Assembly (NCBI RefSeq): GCF_946478955.1
Contig: NZ_CAMLDL010000003.1
Location: forward strand, 124,001-188,000
From: an uncultured Sphingomonas sp.
GTDB lineage: Bacteria > Pseudomonadota > Alphaproteobacteria > Sphingomonadales > Sphingomonadaceae
DNA: 64,000 nt
Reading direction: 5' to 3'
Position numbers and translations under genes: made by a program. Positions 16,094 through 24,915 of the stretch are shown in pieces. The notes below the pieces were generated by a model. The model was not told where the DNA came from and made no database searches. It was given only the letters and a program-made list of their open reading frames with translations. The number at the start of each line of letters is the position of its first letter. Position 1 is the first letter of the stretch.

Positions 16094-16906
16094 TCATTGG
16101 GCAAAAGTTGGAAATTCGGGCAGTTTGGCGATGTCATTTGGCTCGTGCTGAATAATCACCTTGGCGCCAAGATTCTTGGCCAACCCTTCAAACCGATCGC
16201 TGGATGCCAGCGTATCGGCGCGATTGACGTTGAATGTTGGAACGCCGTTCATTTTGCGATTTTCGGAGAAATGAAACTGGTCGCCAGAAATTAGAACCGG
16301 GCCGCTCGCCAGTTTGACCAGCAACGCATGATGACCTTCCGTATGGCCTGGAAGGTTGATCATCATTACCTTGCCATCACCGAATATGTCGTAATCCCCC
16401 TCTACCTCAACCAATTTTCCACCGCCCGTCAGCCAGCGCCGATACCGCGGCTCCGCTGGTGGCCATCGGCGCGCGATAGCCATGTCGTCCTTGCCCGCTA
16501 GCAATGTTGCATCCGGAAAGTCCGCCAACTGGCCGGTATGATCATAGTGATAATGGCTGATCCCGACGAAATTGATCACAGACGGCTTCAAACCCCCTTT
16601 TGCCAATTGGGTTACGATCGTGGCCTTGAGCGCGCTGCCTTGCTTGTCGCGAGGTTTGCCAACCAACCCGCCGTCAACGCCGGTGTCCCACAAAAGATAA
16701 CGATCCCCGTCACGTATCAGGTAGCAACTGGCAGCGAGCAGCTTCTTTTGCCCGGCATAGAGACCAGTATCGTTAAAAGACCCCAGATCATTAATCTGCA
16801 CGTCGCCGCAGTCCAGCCGAGCAACGGCGACGGTGCCCTGCGTTTTTACGGGCGCCGGTTGGGCCAACGCCAACGCGCTCAGTAACGCCAATTCCAGGTT
16901 CAGCAT
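16094..16906 (-). CDS. secreted MBL-fold hydrolase (AHL-lactonase-like family)
   Basis: A 270-residue metallo-hydrolase with a signal peptide (MLNLELALLSALALAQPAP) and the dinuclear metal motif SHYHYDHTGQ, then LPGHTEGHHALLV and a late IIQHEPNDIAKL. The layout matches the N-acyl-homoserine-lactonase-like group. Whether it acts on AHLs cannot be told; many members act on other lactones or esters. The start was set at 16906 because the signal peptide begins there. Confidence 0.83.
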   Translation of the reverse strand: MLNLELALLSALALAQPAPVKTQGTVAVARLDCGDVQINDLGSFNDTGLYAGQKKLLAASCYLIRDGDRYLLWDTGVDGGLVGKPRDKQGSALKATIVTQLAKGGLKPSVINFVGISHYHYDHTGQLADFPDATLLAGKDDMAIARRWPPAEPRYRRWLTGGGKLVEVEGDYDIFGDGKVMMINLPGHTEGHHALLVKLASGPVLISGDQFHFSENRKMNGVPTFNVNRADTLASSDRFEGLAKNLGAKVIIQHEPNDIAKLPEFPTFAQ

Positions 16907-17070
16907 ATCGTCTCCACACCGGTTTGCATTGGCGCCATGCTCGGACAAGATCAGGCCTCGCGGTCAACACGGAGCAGCCTGAGCGTCGCTTTGCACCTGC
17001 CAACTGTCACCGACCAAAGCGATTGGCAGACCAAACTAGTCTAGCGGTCAGAAGAGGATGCCGACCCGCC

Positions 17071-17706
17071 TTATTCGTCGTAATGTGCCGTCGTCTTTTC
17101 CCGAACCTCCTCGGCCGTCACGCCCGGTGCCAGCTCGATCAGCTTGAACGGGCTGTCATGGTCCGGCCGCTGGAACACGGCGAGGTCGGTGATGATCATG
17201 TCGACGACATTCTTGCCGGTCAGCGGCAGCGTGCATTCGGGGATGAACTTGGGGCTGCCGTCCTTGGCGACATGCTCCATCACCACGATGATCTTCTTGA
17301 CGCCGGCGACCAGGTCCATGGCGCCGCCCATGCCCTTGATCATCTTGCCGGGGATCATCCAGTTGGCGATGTCGCCATTCTCCGCAATTTCCATCGCACC
17401 AAGCACGGTCAGGTCGATATGCCCGCCGCGGATCATCGCAAAGCTGTCTGAAGAACTGAAGAAGCTCGACGAGGGAAGCTGGCTGATCGTCTGCTTGCCG
17501 GCATTGATCAGGTCTGCATCAACCTCATCGGGATAGGGAAACGGCCCGATCCCGAGCATGCCATTCTCGGACTGAAGCGTAACCTCCATCCCATCCGGAA
17601 TATTGTTCGCTACCAGTGTCGGAATACCGATCCCCAGGTTCACATAATAGCCGTCACGCAGCTCCTTCGCGGCCCGCGCCGCCATCTGATTGCGGTCCCA
17701 AGCCAT
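17071..17706 (-). CDS. scoB: 3-oxoacid CoA-transferase subunit B
   Basis: Beta subunit of succinyl-CoA:3-ketoacid CoA-transferase, which activates acetoacetate. It shows [20 protein letters not shown] and the catalytic Glu in [13 protein letters not shown], then [14 protein letters not shown] and MGGAMDLV. At 211 residues it is normal length. It directly follows scoA with a one-base overlap at 17706, so the two subunits are made in step. Likely role: ketone-body or short-chain acid metabolism. Confidence 0.95.
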   Translation of the reverse strand: MAWDRNQMAARAAKELRDGYYVNLGIGIPTLVANNIPDGMEVTLQSENGMLGIGPFPYPDEVDADLINAGKQTISQLPSSSFFSSSDSFAMIRGGHIDLTVLGAMEIAENGDIANWMIPGKMIKGMGGAMDLVAGVKKIIVVMEHVAKDGSPKFIPECTLPLTGKNVVDMIITDLAVFQRPDHDSPFKLIELAPGVTAEEVREKTTAHYDE

Positions 17707-18410
17707 TATGTACGCTCCCGTGTCGTCGTAAATTCAATCTTCTTGTCGTAGGGCGAGCCGTTGATCATCCGCTTCACATAGATGCTTGGCAGATGAATGG
17801 CGTCGGCGTCGAGTGACCCGACCGGTACAATCTCCTCAACCTCGGCCACGCACACTTTCCCGCACGTTGCAGCCGGCGCGTTGAAGTTTCGGGCGGTTTT
17901 GCGGAAGATGAGGTTGCCGATCTCGTCGGCCTTCCAGCCCTTGATGATGGCGAGGTCAGCGCGGATGCCGCGCTCGAGGATATAATCCTCTCCATCGAAA
18001 TTCTTGACCTCTTTACCCTCAGCGACCTTCGTGCCGACGCCGGTCTTGGTGTAGAAACCGGGGATCCCCGCCCCGCCCGCGCGCATTCGCTCGGCCAGCG
18101 TGCCCTGCGGACAGAATTCGACCTCCAACTCACCGGCCAGATATTGCCGCTCAAACTCCTTATTCTCGCCGACGTAGGACGAGATCATCTTCTTCACCTG
18201 CTTGGTGCGGAGCAGCTTGCCGAGCCCTTCATTGTCGATCCCGGCATTGTTCGACGCAATGGTCAGGTCTTTCACGCCCGACCGCACAATCGCATCAATC
18301 AGCCGTTCGGGAATGCCACAAAGGCCAAAGCCGCCTGCCGCAATTGTCATGCCGTCGAACAACAGCCCGTCGAGGGCCGTGTCGGCGTCGGTGTAAATCT
18401 TCTTGGCCAT
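17706..18410 (-). CDS. scoA: 3-oxoacid CoA-transferase subunit A
   Basis: Alpha subunit of the same CoA-transferase, with [20 protein letters not shown] at the N-terminus and the [13 protein letters not shown] segment. I chose the ATG at 18410 because AGGAG lies five bases upstream; a GTG at 18416 is in frame. A palindromic repeat (18421-18487) abuts the Shine-Dalgarno. The SCP2 gene lies upstream on the same strand and may be co-transcribed. Confidence 0.95.
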   Translation of the reverse strand: MAKKIYTDADTALDGLLFDGMTIAAGGFGLCGIPERLIDAIVRSGVKDLTIASNNAGIDNEGLGKLLRTKQVKKMISSYVGENKEFERQYLAGELEVEFCPQGTLAERMRAGGAGIPGFYTKTGVGTKVAEGKEVKNFDGEDYILERGIRADLAIIKGWKADEIGNLIFRKTARNFNAPAATCGKVCVAEVEEIVPVGSLDADAIHLPSIYVKRMINGSPYDKKIEFTTTRERT

Positions 18411-18420
18411 TTTCACTCCT

Positions 18421-18487
18421 CGTCATCGCGAGGAGCGTAGCGACGCGGCGATCCAGACTGGATTGCTTCGCTACGCTCGCAATGACG
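18421..18487. repeat. REP-like palindromic element
   Basis: A 67-bp imperfect palindrome beginning CGTCATCGCGAGGAGCGTAG and ending with GCTCGCAATGACG. This type is widespread in intergenic DNA and, when translated, gives the familiar HREERSDAAIQ peptide. It lies between the SCP2 gene and scoA, touching the scoA ribosome-binding site. Confidence 0.8.
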
Positions 18488-18492
18488 CTAAA

Positions 18493-18792
18493 TTACCCGC
18501 GCAGCTTCGCGAGCACGCCCTGCAGCGCCATCGCGTTCGACATGTCGCCTTCGACCTTCAGCTTGCCGGTCATAAACGCGGTCATACCGTCGAGCTGACC
18601 GCCGGCCATGGCCTGCCAGTCGTCCCAGCTGATCTTGATCGTCGTGTCGGCGTCGCCGCCATCTTCGCTAACCGCATTCGCCTTGCCGTCGAGCATGATC
18701 GTGCCCGCATCACCAAAATCGAGTTTCACCGTCTTGCCAGGCAGCCATGCCTGGGCATCGTTCATCTTGGCGGCGAGTTCACTCTTGGTCAT
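18493..18792 (-). CDS. SCP2 sterol-carrier-domain protein
   Basis: A 99-residue single SCP2-domain protein (LPGKTVKLDFGDAGTIMLDG, then ISWDDWQAMAGGQLDGMTAF, then GKLKVEGDMSNAMALQ). These bind lipids or acyl-CoAs in a hydrophobic tunnel. It precedes scoA-scoB on the same strand, separated by a 67-bp palindromic repeat, so it may be part of an acyl-CoA metabolic operon. It is divergent from the aldehyde dehydrogenase at 18892. Confidence 0.9.
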   Translation of the reverse strand: MTKSELAAKMNDAQAWLPGKTVKLDFGDAGTIMLDGKANAVSEDGGDADTTIKISWDDWQAMAGGQLDGMTAFMTGKLKVEGDMSNAMALQGVLAKLRG

Positions 18793-18891
18793 CGATCACT
18801 CCTGTTTTTTGTTGCAACTGACCTAGCGGGCAGAAGTTGCAGGTTCAAGGCGGGGTTGGCGAAGTGCCTCGCAAAGCCTATCTGGCAGCCC

Positions 18892-20319
18892 ATGAGCTAC
18901 GACGCAGACCTCCAACTTTTCATCGATGGCGCGTGGAAGAGCGGCGAAGACCGCGACACTTTCAACGTCATCAATCCTGCAACTGCCCAGACCATCGCCG
19001 AAGTGCCGCTCGCGACTGAGGCTGACCTCGACGAGGCGCTGGCCGCCGCCGAGCGCGCCTTCCCCGCCTGGCGTGCCACCGACGTCGAAAAGCGCAGTGC
19101 GATCCTGAAAAAGGCGGCGAAGCTGCTTCGCGAACGCAGCGACGAAATCGGCCGTCTGCTGACGCAGGAACAGGGTAAGCCCTTCCCGGAAGCCAAAGGC
19201 GAAGTGATTGGCGCCGCGTCGATGTTCGATTGGTACGCCGAAGAGATTAAACGCGATTATGGCCGCGTCCTTGTCCGCCCGATTGGCCAGCGCAGCCTGG
19301 TGATGCACCAGCCAGTTGGCGTGGTCGCCACTTTCACCCCGTGGAACTTCCCGATCTACCTGCTGGCCAAGAAGGTCGCCGCTGCGCTCGCCGCAGGCTG
19401 CACCGTCATTTCCAAGCCGCCTGAAGAAACCCCGGCGTCCACCGGCGCGGTCGCCCGCGCGCTCCACGATGCGGGCATTCCGCAGGGCGTGTTCCAGCTG
19501 GTCCACGGCGTCCCTGACATGGTCAGCCGCCACCTGATCGGCTCGCCCATCGTCCGCAAGGTCAGCTTCACCGGCTCCGTGCCCGTAGGCAAGCATCTGA
19601 TGCGCCTCGCCGCCGACGGCGTGAAGCGCCTGACGCTCGAACTCGGCGGTCATGCGCCGGTCCTGATCTTCGACGATTGCGACCTGGAAAAGACGCTCGA
19701 CATGGTCGTTCCGCAGAAATTCCGCAACGCGGGGCAGGTCTGCGTCTCACCCACCCGCTTCTACATTCAGGAAGGCATTTACGATGCGTTCGTGAGGGGC
19801 TTTGCAGAGCGCACGCAAAAAGTCGTCACCGGCAACGGTCTCGACGAAGCGACCCGCATGGGCCCGCTCGCCAACGGCCGCCGACCCGACGCCATCGACT
19901 CGCTCGTCCGTGATGCCGAAAAGAAGGGTGCCCGCATCCTCGCTGGCGGCCAGCGCGGCGATGACGGTTTCTTCTTCCAGCCGACATTGCTCGCCGACGT
20001 GCCGCTGGAGGCCGACATCATGTCGAACGAACCGTTCGGCCCGGTCGCCGCCGCCCGTCCGTTCAAGGATTTCGATGAAGCCATTGAACAGGCCAACCGG
20101 CTCCCGTTCGGCCTAGCCGCCTTCGCCTTCACCGAAAACGGCCGCCGCGCCAATATGCTCGGCGATCTGATCGAGGCTGGCATGGTCGGCATCAACAGCT
20201 TCGCCGTTAGCGGCGCCGACACCCCGTTCGGCGGGGTAAAGGATTCAGGTTTCGGGTCCGAAGGCGGCAAGGAAGGGCTGGAAACCTACCAGGTAGTGAA
20301 GGCGATCCATCAAGCGTAG
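18892..20319 (+). CDS. NAD(P)-dependent aldehyde dehydrogenase (succinate-semialdehyde type)
   Basis: A 475-residue ALDH with TPWNFPIYLLAKKVAAALAA, LELGGHAP (general base Glu) and the catalytic Cys in FRNAGQVCVSPTRF, ending PFGGVKDSGFGSEGGKEGLE. The overall pattern is closest to succinate-semialdehyde dehydrogenases. The true start is the ATG at 18892; the same frame is open back to 18403 only because it runs through the palindromic repeat and the antisense of the SCP2 gene. Substrate is inferred; a sulfoacetaldehyde-type role is possible given the exporter genes downstream. Confidence 0.92.
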   Translation: MSYDADLQLFIDGAWKSGEDRDTFNVINPATAQTIAEVPLATEADLDEALAAAERAFPAWRATDVEKRSAILKKAAKLLRERSDEIGRLLTQEQGKPFPEAKGEVIGAASMFDWYAEEIKRDYGRVLVRPIGQRSLVMHQPVGVVATFTPWNFPIYLLAKKVAAALAAGCTVISKPPEETPASTGAVARALHDAGIPQGVFQLVHGVPDMVSRHLIGSPIVRKVSFTGSVPVGKHLMRLAADGVKRLTLELGGHAPVLIFDDCDLEKTLDMVVPQKFRNAGQVCVSPTRFYIQEGIYDAFVRGFAERTQKVVTGNGLDEATRMGPLANGRRPDAIDSLVRDAEKKGARILAGGQRGDDGFFFQPTLLADVPLEADIMSNEPFGPVAAARPFKDFDEAIEQANRLPFGLAAFAFTENGRRANMLGDLIEAGMVGINSFAVSGADTPFGGVKDSGFGSEGGKEGLETYQVVKAIHQA

Positions 20320-20324
20320 CTGGA

Positions 20325-20349
20325 GTTCCCCTGCAACAAGCAGGGGAAC
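20325..20349. terminator. hairpin between convergent genes
   Basis: Perfect ten-base stem GTTCCCCTGC / GCAGGGGAAC with a five-base loop, directly after the aldehyde dehydrogenase stop and facing the convergent LysR gene. No T-run follows at once, so it may act as a bidirectional transcript end. Confidence 0.5.
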
Positions 20350-20396
20350 AACCGGTTTTCCCCTGACGAGCGGACATAGCCGTGCGTGATCACCCT

Positions 20397-21272
20397 TTAC
20401 GGGTCCAGCATCTTCACAAATGCCTCCGCAGCCCGGCTAAGCCGCCGCGACCGATGGCGCAGCATGGTGAAATCGCGCCTTGGGAATGGACGGAACAATT
20501 GCTTAACCTGCCCGGCATCCAGCCGCGCGCGCGCCGCCAGCTGTGACACCGCGCCGATCAATCGGCTATTCTCGACCGCCGCCAACACCGCGCCATTTGA
20601 TGGCAACTCCAGCGCGACGTGAATGGTCGCCGGGTCGATGCCCAGTCGCCGCAATCCATTTTCCAGATGACCGCGAGTGCCTGACCCCTTCTCGCGCATC
20701 ACCCAAGTCGCCGAGCGCAGTGCGTCAACGGCATCGCCGTGACCATGTAGCCGGTGGTTCGGTGCCGCATATATCGCAATTCGATCATCCCCGACGACCC
20801 GCGTTGCAAGCAGGGAATCATCGATCTCGCTTTCTATAAACGCCAGGTCGGCGCCGCCGTCGCGCAGGTGCCGGGCCGCATCCTCGCTGTTGCCGACGAT
20901 CAGTGATTGCTGGATCGCGGGCGCGGTGTCGGCGAACGCGGCCATGCGCGCGGGCAGCCAATAGTTTGCAACGGTCTGGCTCGCTGCAATTCGCAGGGTT
21001 CCGCGCGCCAGGCCCGCCAGATCGTCCAATATTTGCCTGGCGGTTTCCGCTCGCGCCAACACGGCTGCTGCTTCGGGTAGGAGCAAGCGTCCGGCTTCGG
21101 TCAGTTCTATATGTCGCCCAACCCGATCGAACAGACGCGTATTATGCCGTTCCTCCAACGTGGAAATTGCCGCGCTCACCGCCGGCTGGGTCAGATTGAG
21201 CCGCCCCGCCGCCCGAGTCATATTCAGTTCTTCGGCCACGGCCAGAAAGATGCGTAGCTGCTCTAAGGTCAT
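20397..21272 (-). CDS. LysR-family regulator (CysL/YeiE-like)
   Basis: A 291-residue LTTR. The helix-turn-helix is in the first 60 residues (MTLEQLRIFLAVAEELNMTR, then GRLNLTQPAVSAAISTLEER), and the effector domain begins about residue 90 with ARGTLRIAASQTVANYWLP. It is divergent from the YeiH-type exporter, the usual partner of this regulator type. A perfect inverted repeat (21296-21319) lies between them and is the obvious binding site. Confidence 0.9.
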   Translation of the reverse strand: MTLEQLRIFLAVAEELNMTRAAGRLNLTQPAVSAAISTLEERHNTRLFDRVGRHIELTEAGRLLLPEAAAVLARAETARQILDDLAGLARGTLRIAASQTVANYWLPARMAAFADTAPAIQQSLIVGNSEDAARHLRDGGADLAFIESEIDDSLLATRVVGDDRIAIYAAPNHRLHGHGDAVDALRSATWVMREKGSGTRGHLENGLRRLGIDPATIHVALELPSNGAVLAAVENSRLIGAVSQLAARARLDAGQVKQLFRPFPRRDFTMLRHRSRRLSRAAEAFVKMLDP

Positions 21273-21295
21273 TCCATAAATTTATCTGATTATAA

Positions 21296-21319
21296 TAATC
21301 CAATCAATCGATTGGATTA
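21296..21319. promoter_or_regulatory. candidate LysR operator upstream of yeiH
   Basis: Two perfect ten-base arms, TAATCCAATC and GATTGGATTA, separated by AATC, inside an AT-rich 75-bp divergent promoter region. Position and symmetry fit an LTTR recognition site controlling both genes. Confidence 0.65.
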
Positions 21320-21347
21320 ATTTTTCAAGACGTTCGATGCGGGGCCT

Positions 21348-22367
21348 ATGACCAACATCCGTTCGCTCCTGCCAGGCGTTCTGCTTTGCAGCATCATCGC
21401 CATAATGTCCGCCGTACTGGCAGCGGTGGAGGTTCGGCTGGTCGGTCAGGCATGGCTTGAGTCATTGGTCATCGCCATCCTTCTCGGCGCCGCAGTGCGC
21501 ACGGCATGGGCCCCGCCCGCCGCATATCAGGCCGGGATCGACTATTCCGCCAAGTCACTGCTCGAATTGGCTATTGTCCTCATGGGCGCAACGACCAGTC
21601 TCGCTGCCATTGCCGGCATTGGTCTGCCACTTCTTTGCGCGATCATCATCACCGTAGCGATCGCCATTATCGGCAGCTACACCATAGGTCGGCTTGTTGG
21701 TCTGCCGATGAAAATGGCGCTGCTTATCGCCTGCGGCAATTCAATTTGCGGAAATTCGGCCATCGCCGCCGTTGCCCCGGCCATTAATGCCGACAGTGAT
21801 GATGTTGCCACCTCAATCGCTTTTACCGCCGTCCTGGGGATCGCCGTCGTCATCGCCGTGCCGATCATCGCCGTTCACCTGAACCTGTCTGCCGTTGCGG
21901 GCGGTATTGTTGCCGGCCTTACGGTCTATGCCGTTCCGCAGGTGATTGCGGCCGCTGGACCTATGGGCGCAACCGCCGTGCAGGTTGGCACACTGGTCAA
22001 ACTTACCCGTGTACTGATGCTTGGACCGGTCGTCGCTACCTTGTCCTTTTTCGTTGGTCGGCGGGAACGCAGTGACAATCCGGCAAATGGGAAGGTGCCA
22101 TTCACGCGCCTCGTCCCGCCATTCATCCTCGGCTTTATCGGCCTGGCGCTGCTGAATTCGGCTGGCCTGGCGCCGACCGCGATGACCGTCCCGGCCCATT
22201 GGCTGAGCAATTCTTTCACCATTCTCGCGATGGCGGCCCTCGGCCTCGGTGTAGATGTTCGCAGCGTCGTGAAGGCCGGGCCCCGGGTCGTCTTCGTGGT
22301 CACCGCGTCATTGTTGCTCCTCGGTGGAATTGCGTTAGTCGTCCTTGCCGTCCTGGGCGTCCAATAA
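21348..22367 (+). CDS. YeiH-family putative sulfate/sulfite exporter (UPF0324)
   Basis: A 339-residue integral membrane protein with about ten hydrophobic segments and the family signature GNSICGNSAIAAVAPAIN, then a TVYAVPQVIAAAGPMG stretch. The family is annotated as a putative sulfate exporter and is usually controlled by an adjacent CysL-like LysR regulator, as here. Substrate is not proven. The start at 21348 lies 75 bp from the divergent regulator start. Confidence 0.88.
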   Translation: MTNIRSLLPGVLLCSIIAIMSAVLAAVEVRLVGQAWLESLVIAILLGAAVRTAWAPPAAYQAGIDYSAKSLLELAIVLMGATTSLAAIAGIGLPLLCAIIITVAIAIIGSYTIGRLVGLPMKMALLIACGNSICGNSAIAAVAPAINADSDDVATSIAFTAVLGIAVVIAVPIIAVHLNLSAVAGGIVAGLTVYAVPQVIAAAGPMGATAVQVGTLVKLTRVLMLGPVVATLSFFVGRRERSDNPANGKVPFTRLVPPFILGFIGLALLNSAGLAPTAMTVPAHWLSNSFTILAMAALGLGVDVRSVVKAGPRVVFVVTASLLLLGGIALVVLAVLGVQ

Positions 22368-22420
22368 TTCGCCCCAACATTCCGCATGACGCCCCGCGCG
22401 GGGCCCGTTAAGCAGCCGCA

Positions 22421-23956
22421 ATGACCTCCGCCATATTCTCAGGCCGTTGGCCGCTGTTCTGGCTTGGCTGCCTGCTCATCTCCGTTGGCGTGGCGCTACA
22501 TTTGCCGATGCTGGCGATGGCGCATGACATGGGCAATCACCTCGCCGGAATGGCGATGGACCCCGAAATGTATGTCGGGATGGCGCTGATCGGTGTTGGC
22601 GTTCCGCTCGCCATCTACGGCGCGTTGCCTGCAAAACATCGACGCCACAGCAGCCATGCCGGGACAATGTTCGAAGCCCCCGACACCACGCCGCTCAACA
22701 AGTGGCACGCGACCGTCCTCGCCGTCCTCATCATCGGCCTCGTCATCGACGTGATGAAGCCCGCAACGCTCGGCTTCGTCCTGCCGGGCCTGCGCGGCGA
22801 GTATGACATTGAGAAATCGACGGCCGCCTATTTGCCGTTCGTTGCGTTGGCCGGAACCACCGTCGGCTCCTTCCTGTGGGGTTGGCTAGCAGACATTTAC
22901 GGCCGCCGGTCAACCATTCTCCTGTCCACCATCCTGTTCGTCTCCACCTCAATCTGCGGCGCGATGCCGGCGTTCCAATGGAACCTCGTCATGTGCTTTC
23001 TGATGGGCTGTTCGGCGGGCGGCATGCTGCCGGTGGTTTATACCTTGCTTGCCGAAATCATGCCGCCCCGCGCGCGCAGCTGGGTACTGGTGCTGGTCGG
23101 CGGCGTCGGGCTGGTTGGCGGCTATCTCGCGGCGAGCGGCGCGGCGCATTTGCTGGAGCCAATCTACGGCTGGCGCGCGCTATGGCTTCAGGGCTTTCCG
23201 ACCGGTCTCCTGCTCCTCGCCCTCGCCCGCTTCATCCCGGAATCCCCCCGCTTCCTGATGGAACAGGGCCGCGAGGACGAACTCGCCCTGATGGAGCAAC
23301 GCTTCGGCATTGTCCGTCGGCAGAAACCGCCCGTTCCCGACGATGCCGCCCAGGCTTCACAGCGTCACAACAAGCTCACCTTCGCCCTCGTCATCACCGC
23401 GCTCGCGTGGAGCTTCGTCAATTTCGGCCTGCTGCTCTGGCTTCCGACTGACCTCGAGGCGCGCGGCTACAGCGTATCGGTCGCCACCGGCATCATCGCC
23501 AAGTCCGCCCTGCTCGCCCTGCCTACCATCGCCATCGGCGCGCTGCTCTACAGCCGGTGGAGCAGCAAGAAGACGCTGATCCTCACCATCATCCTGACCC
23601 TCGCCGGATTGGCAGGCGCCCTGCTTCCGGCGGAAACCTTGTCGCAGGAACCGGTACTGATCACCGTCATCGCCCTGCTAGTGGTCGGCACCAACGGCCT
23701 GATCGCCGTCCTCCTCCCCTACGCAGCCGAGAACTACCCTCTCGGCATCCGCGGCCGCGCCACCGGCCTGGTCGCGGGGGCCAGCAAAGTCGGCGGCGTC
23801 GCGGTGCAGGGCTTCGCGCTCGCGGGCCTTATCCCGACATTGGGCGGCGCAGCGCTGGCGCTGGTCGGCCCGATGGCGCTGTCGGCAGTGCTGGTCGGAT
23901 ATGCAGGCAGAGAAACGCGGGGTCGCTCGCTAAGGGAGTTGGAAGCAGGGGTCTAA
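22421..23956 (+). CDS. MFS transporter with two-helix Met/His-rich N-terminal extension
   Basis: A 511-residue protein. From about residue 92 it is a normal 12-helix major facilitator (sugar/aromatic acid-type), with WGWLADIYGRRSTILLSTIL between helices 2 and 3, and IPESPRFLMEQGRE in the central loop. The first 75 residues form two additional hydrophobic segments around a Met/His-rich loop (MLAMAHDMGNHLAGMAMDPE), followed by a His-rich turn (KHRRHSSHAG). This extension is unusual and could bind metal. The substrate cannot be assigned. It follows the YeiH gene by 53 bp on the same strand. Confidence 0.85.
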   Translation: MTSAIFSGRWPLFWLGCLLISVGVALHLPMLAMAHDMGNHLAGMAMDPEMYVGMALIGVGVPLAIYGALPAKHRRHSSHAGTMFEAPDTTPLNKWHATVLAVLIIGLVIDVMKPATLGFVLPGLRGEYDIEKSTAAYLPFVALAGTTVGSFLWGWLADIYGRRSTILLSTILFVSTSICGAMPAFQWNLVMCFLMGCSAGGMLPVVYTLLAEIMPPRARSWVLVLVGGVGLVGGYLAASGAAHLLEPIYGWRALWLQGFPTGLLLLALARFIPESPRFLMEQGREDELALMEQRFGIVRRQKPPVPDDAAQASQRHNKLTFALVITALAWSFVNFGLLLWLPTDLEARGYSVSVATGIIAKSALLALPTIAIGALLYSRWSSKKTLILTIILTLAGLAGALLPAETLSQEPVLITVIALLVVGTNGLIAVLLPYAAENYPLGIRGRATGLVAGASKVGGVAVQGFALAGLIPTLGGAALALVGPMALSAVLVGYAGRETRGRSLRELEAGV

Positions 23957-23970
23957 GCCGCCACTTAGTC

Positions 23971-23990
23971 ATTCCCGCGTAGGCGGGAAT
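23971..23990. repeat. short palindromic repeat (GCGGGAAT type)
   Basis: ATTCCCGC-N4-GCGGGAAT, a common intergenic element of proteobacteria, directly after the MFS gene. Confidence 0.7.
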
Positions 23991-24063
23991 CCCGCTTATT
24001 CGCCTCATTAAACCGGCTCGGAGCCATCAATCGTTTAGCCTAGCGATGCTGGCTGGGGCACAG

Positions 24064-24091
24064 CGTCATTCCCACTTCTGCGGGAATGACG
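24064..24091. repeat. second short palindromic repeat (GGGAATGACG type)
   Basis: Inverted arms CGTCATTCCC and GGGAATGACG around eight bases; the same family as the element about 80 bp upstream. Confidence 0.7.
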
Positions 24092-24370
24092 AAATTGGGG
24101 CGTCGGGTTTCGACCCATTTCGGACAATCATTTTCGTCGAATTGCCTTCGCTGGTCACGCTGGCAAAAATCTAGATCGCCGAACAAGTCCCTCTCCCCGC
24201 CGGGAAGAGGCATATCTATTTTCCACTCAATTCCGACATTCCGCTGTCCTACGGCCTGCCAATCGTGCCACTTTCTATCATCGGCTCTTTGACATCGATA
24301 AAGGACATAATACGCGCCGCGACAATTGCCGCCACGAAGGTGAATCTTTGTGAAGATTGGCGGCGACCCC

Positions 24371-24823
24371 CTACTTATACGCCCCCTCGCGCAGGTTGAT
24401 TCCATGCTCCACCCACGCCTTCAGCGCGCAGAGCATCTGGGACCAGCCCATGCAGTTGGAATAACTCGCCTTCAGGCCGTTATCAGTGTCGGGCCAGCCG
24501 CTTTCGCTGACCTCAACCTTGGTCCGCTTATCGTCATCAACGGGTGAAAAGGTGAACACGACATTGGTTTGAAATTTGTCGCTCCCCTCATTCGCACCCC
24601 ATCGCAGCGCGATACGCTCGCCCGGCACCACCTCGACGACTTCGACCGGAAATGCGCCGGGAAAATCATGGAAATCCCATATCACCGTCCCGCCCGTCTC
24701 CAGCCATCCGCTAGCGCCGCCGGTGGTGAAATAGGCAGAAAGTTTCGCCGGATCGGCGACGGCGTCGAACACCTCGGCGACCGGGCGGCTGACATGGATG
24801 AAGACGGTGAATTCGGGTTTCAT
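24371..24823 (-). CDS. SRPBCC/AHSA1-like protein
   Basis: A 150-residue START-like lipid-binding-fold protein beginning MKPEFTVFIHVSRPVAEVFD, with VVEVVPGERIALRWG and a terminal helix around MGWSQMLCALKAWVEHG. The fold binds hydrophobic ligands; no specific function can be given. The start at 24823 is where the fold begins; an upstream ATG (24886) would add residues with no domain character. It is divergent from the thiamine-diphosphate enzyme gene. Confidence 0.83.
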   Translation of the reverse strand: MKPEFTVFIHVSRPVAEVFDAVADPAKLSAYFTTGGASGWLETGGTVIWDFHDFPGAFPVEVVEVVPGERIALRWGANEGSDKFQTNVVFTFSPVDDDKRTKVEVSESGWPDTDNGLKASYSNCMGWSQMLCALKAWVEHGINLREGAYK

Positions 24824-24915
24824 CGGGATTGCTCCTACCGTTCGTCCAATCAACGTTGTCGGCGGCGCTTCGATCCGCTTTGTCAAACGCGTCGGCCCTC
24901 GCTAAAGCGCCCTTC

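Larger units (their letters stand above)
23957..24370. other. gene-poor interval with repeat remnants
   Basis: A 414-bp gap between the MFS gene and the convergent SRPBCC gene. It holds two palindromic elements (23971-23990 and 24064-24091) and a CCTCT/AGAGG-type imperfect hairpin near 24190-24210. An open minus-strand frame (24040-24405) crosses these repeats and also overlaps the SRPBCC gene; it has no recognisable domain and I do not call it a gene. Confidence 0.55.

Noticed and set aside
18403..18891. Upstream extension of the aldehyde dehydrogenase frame
   Set aside because: It translates a palindromic repeat and the antisense of the SCP2 gene. Family homology starts at 18892.
24040..24405. 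121-residue minus-strand frame
   Set aside because: It runs through two repeat elements and into the SRPBCC gene with no recognisable domain.
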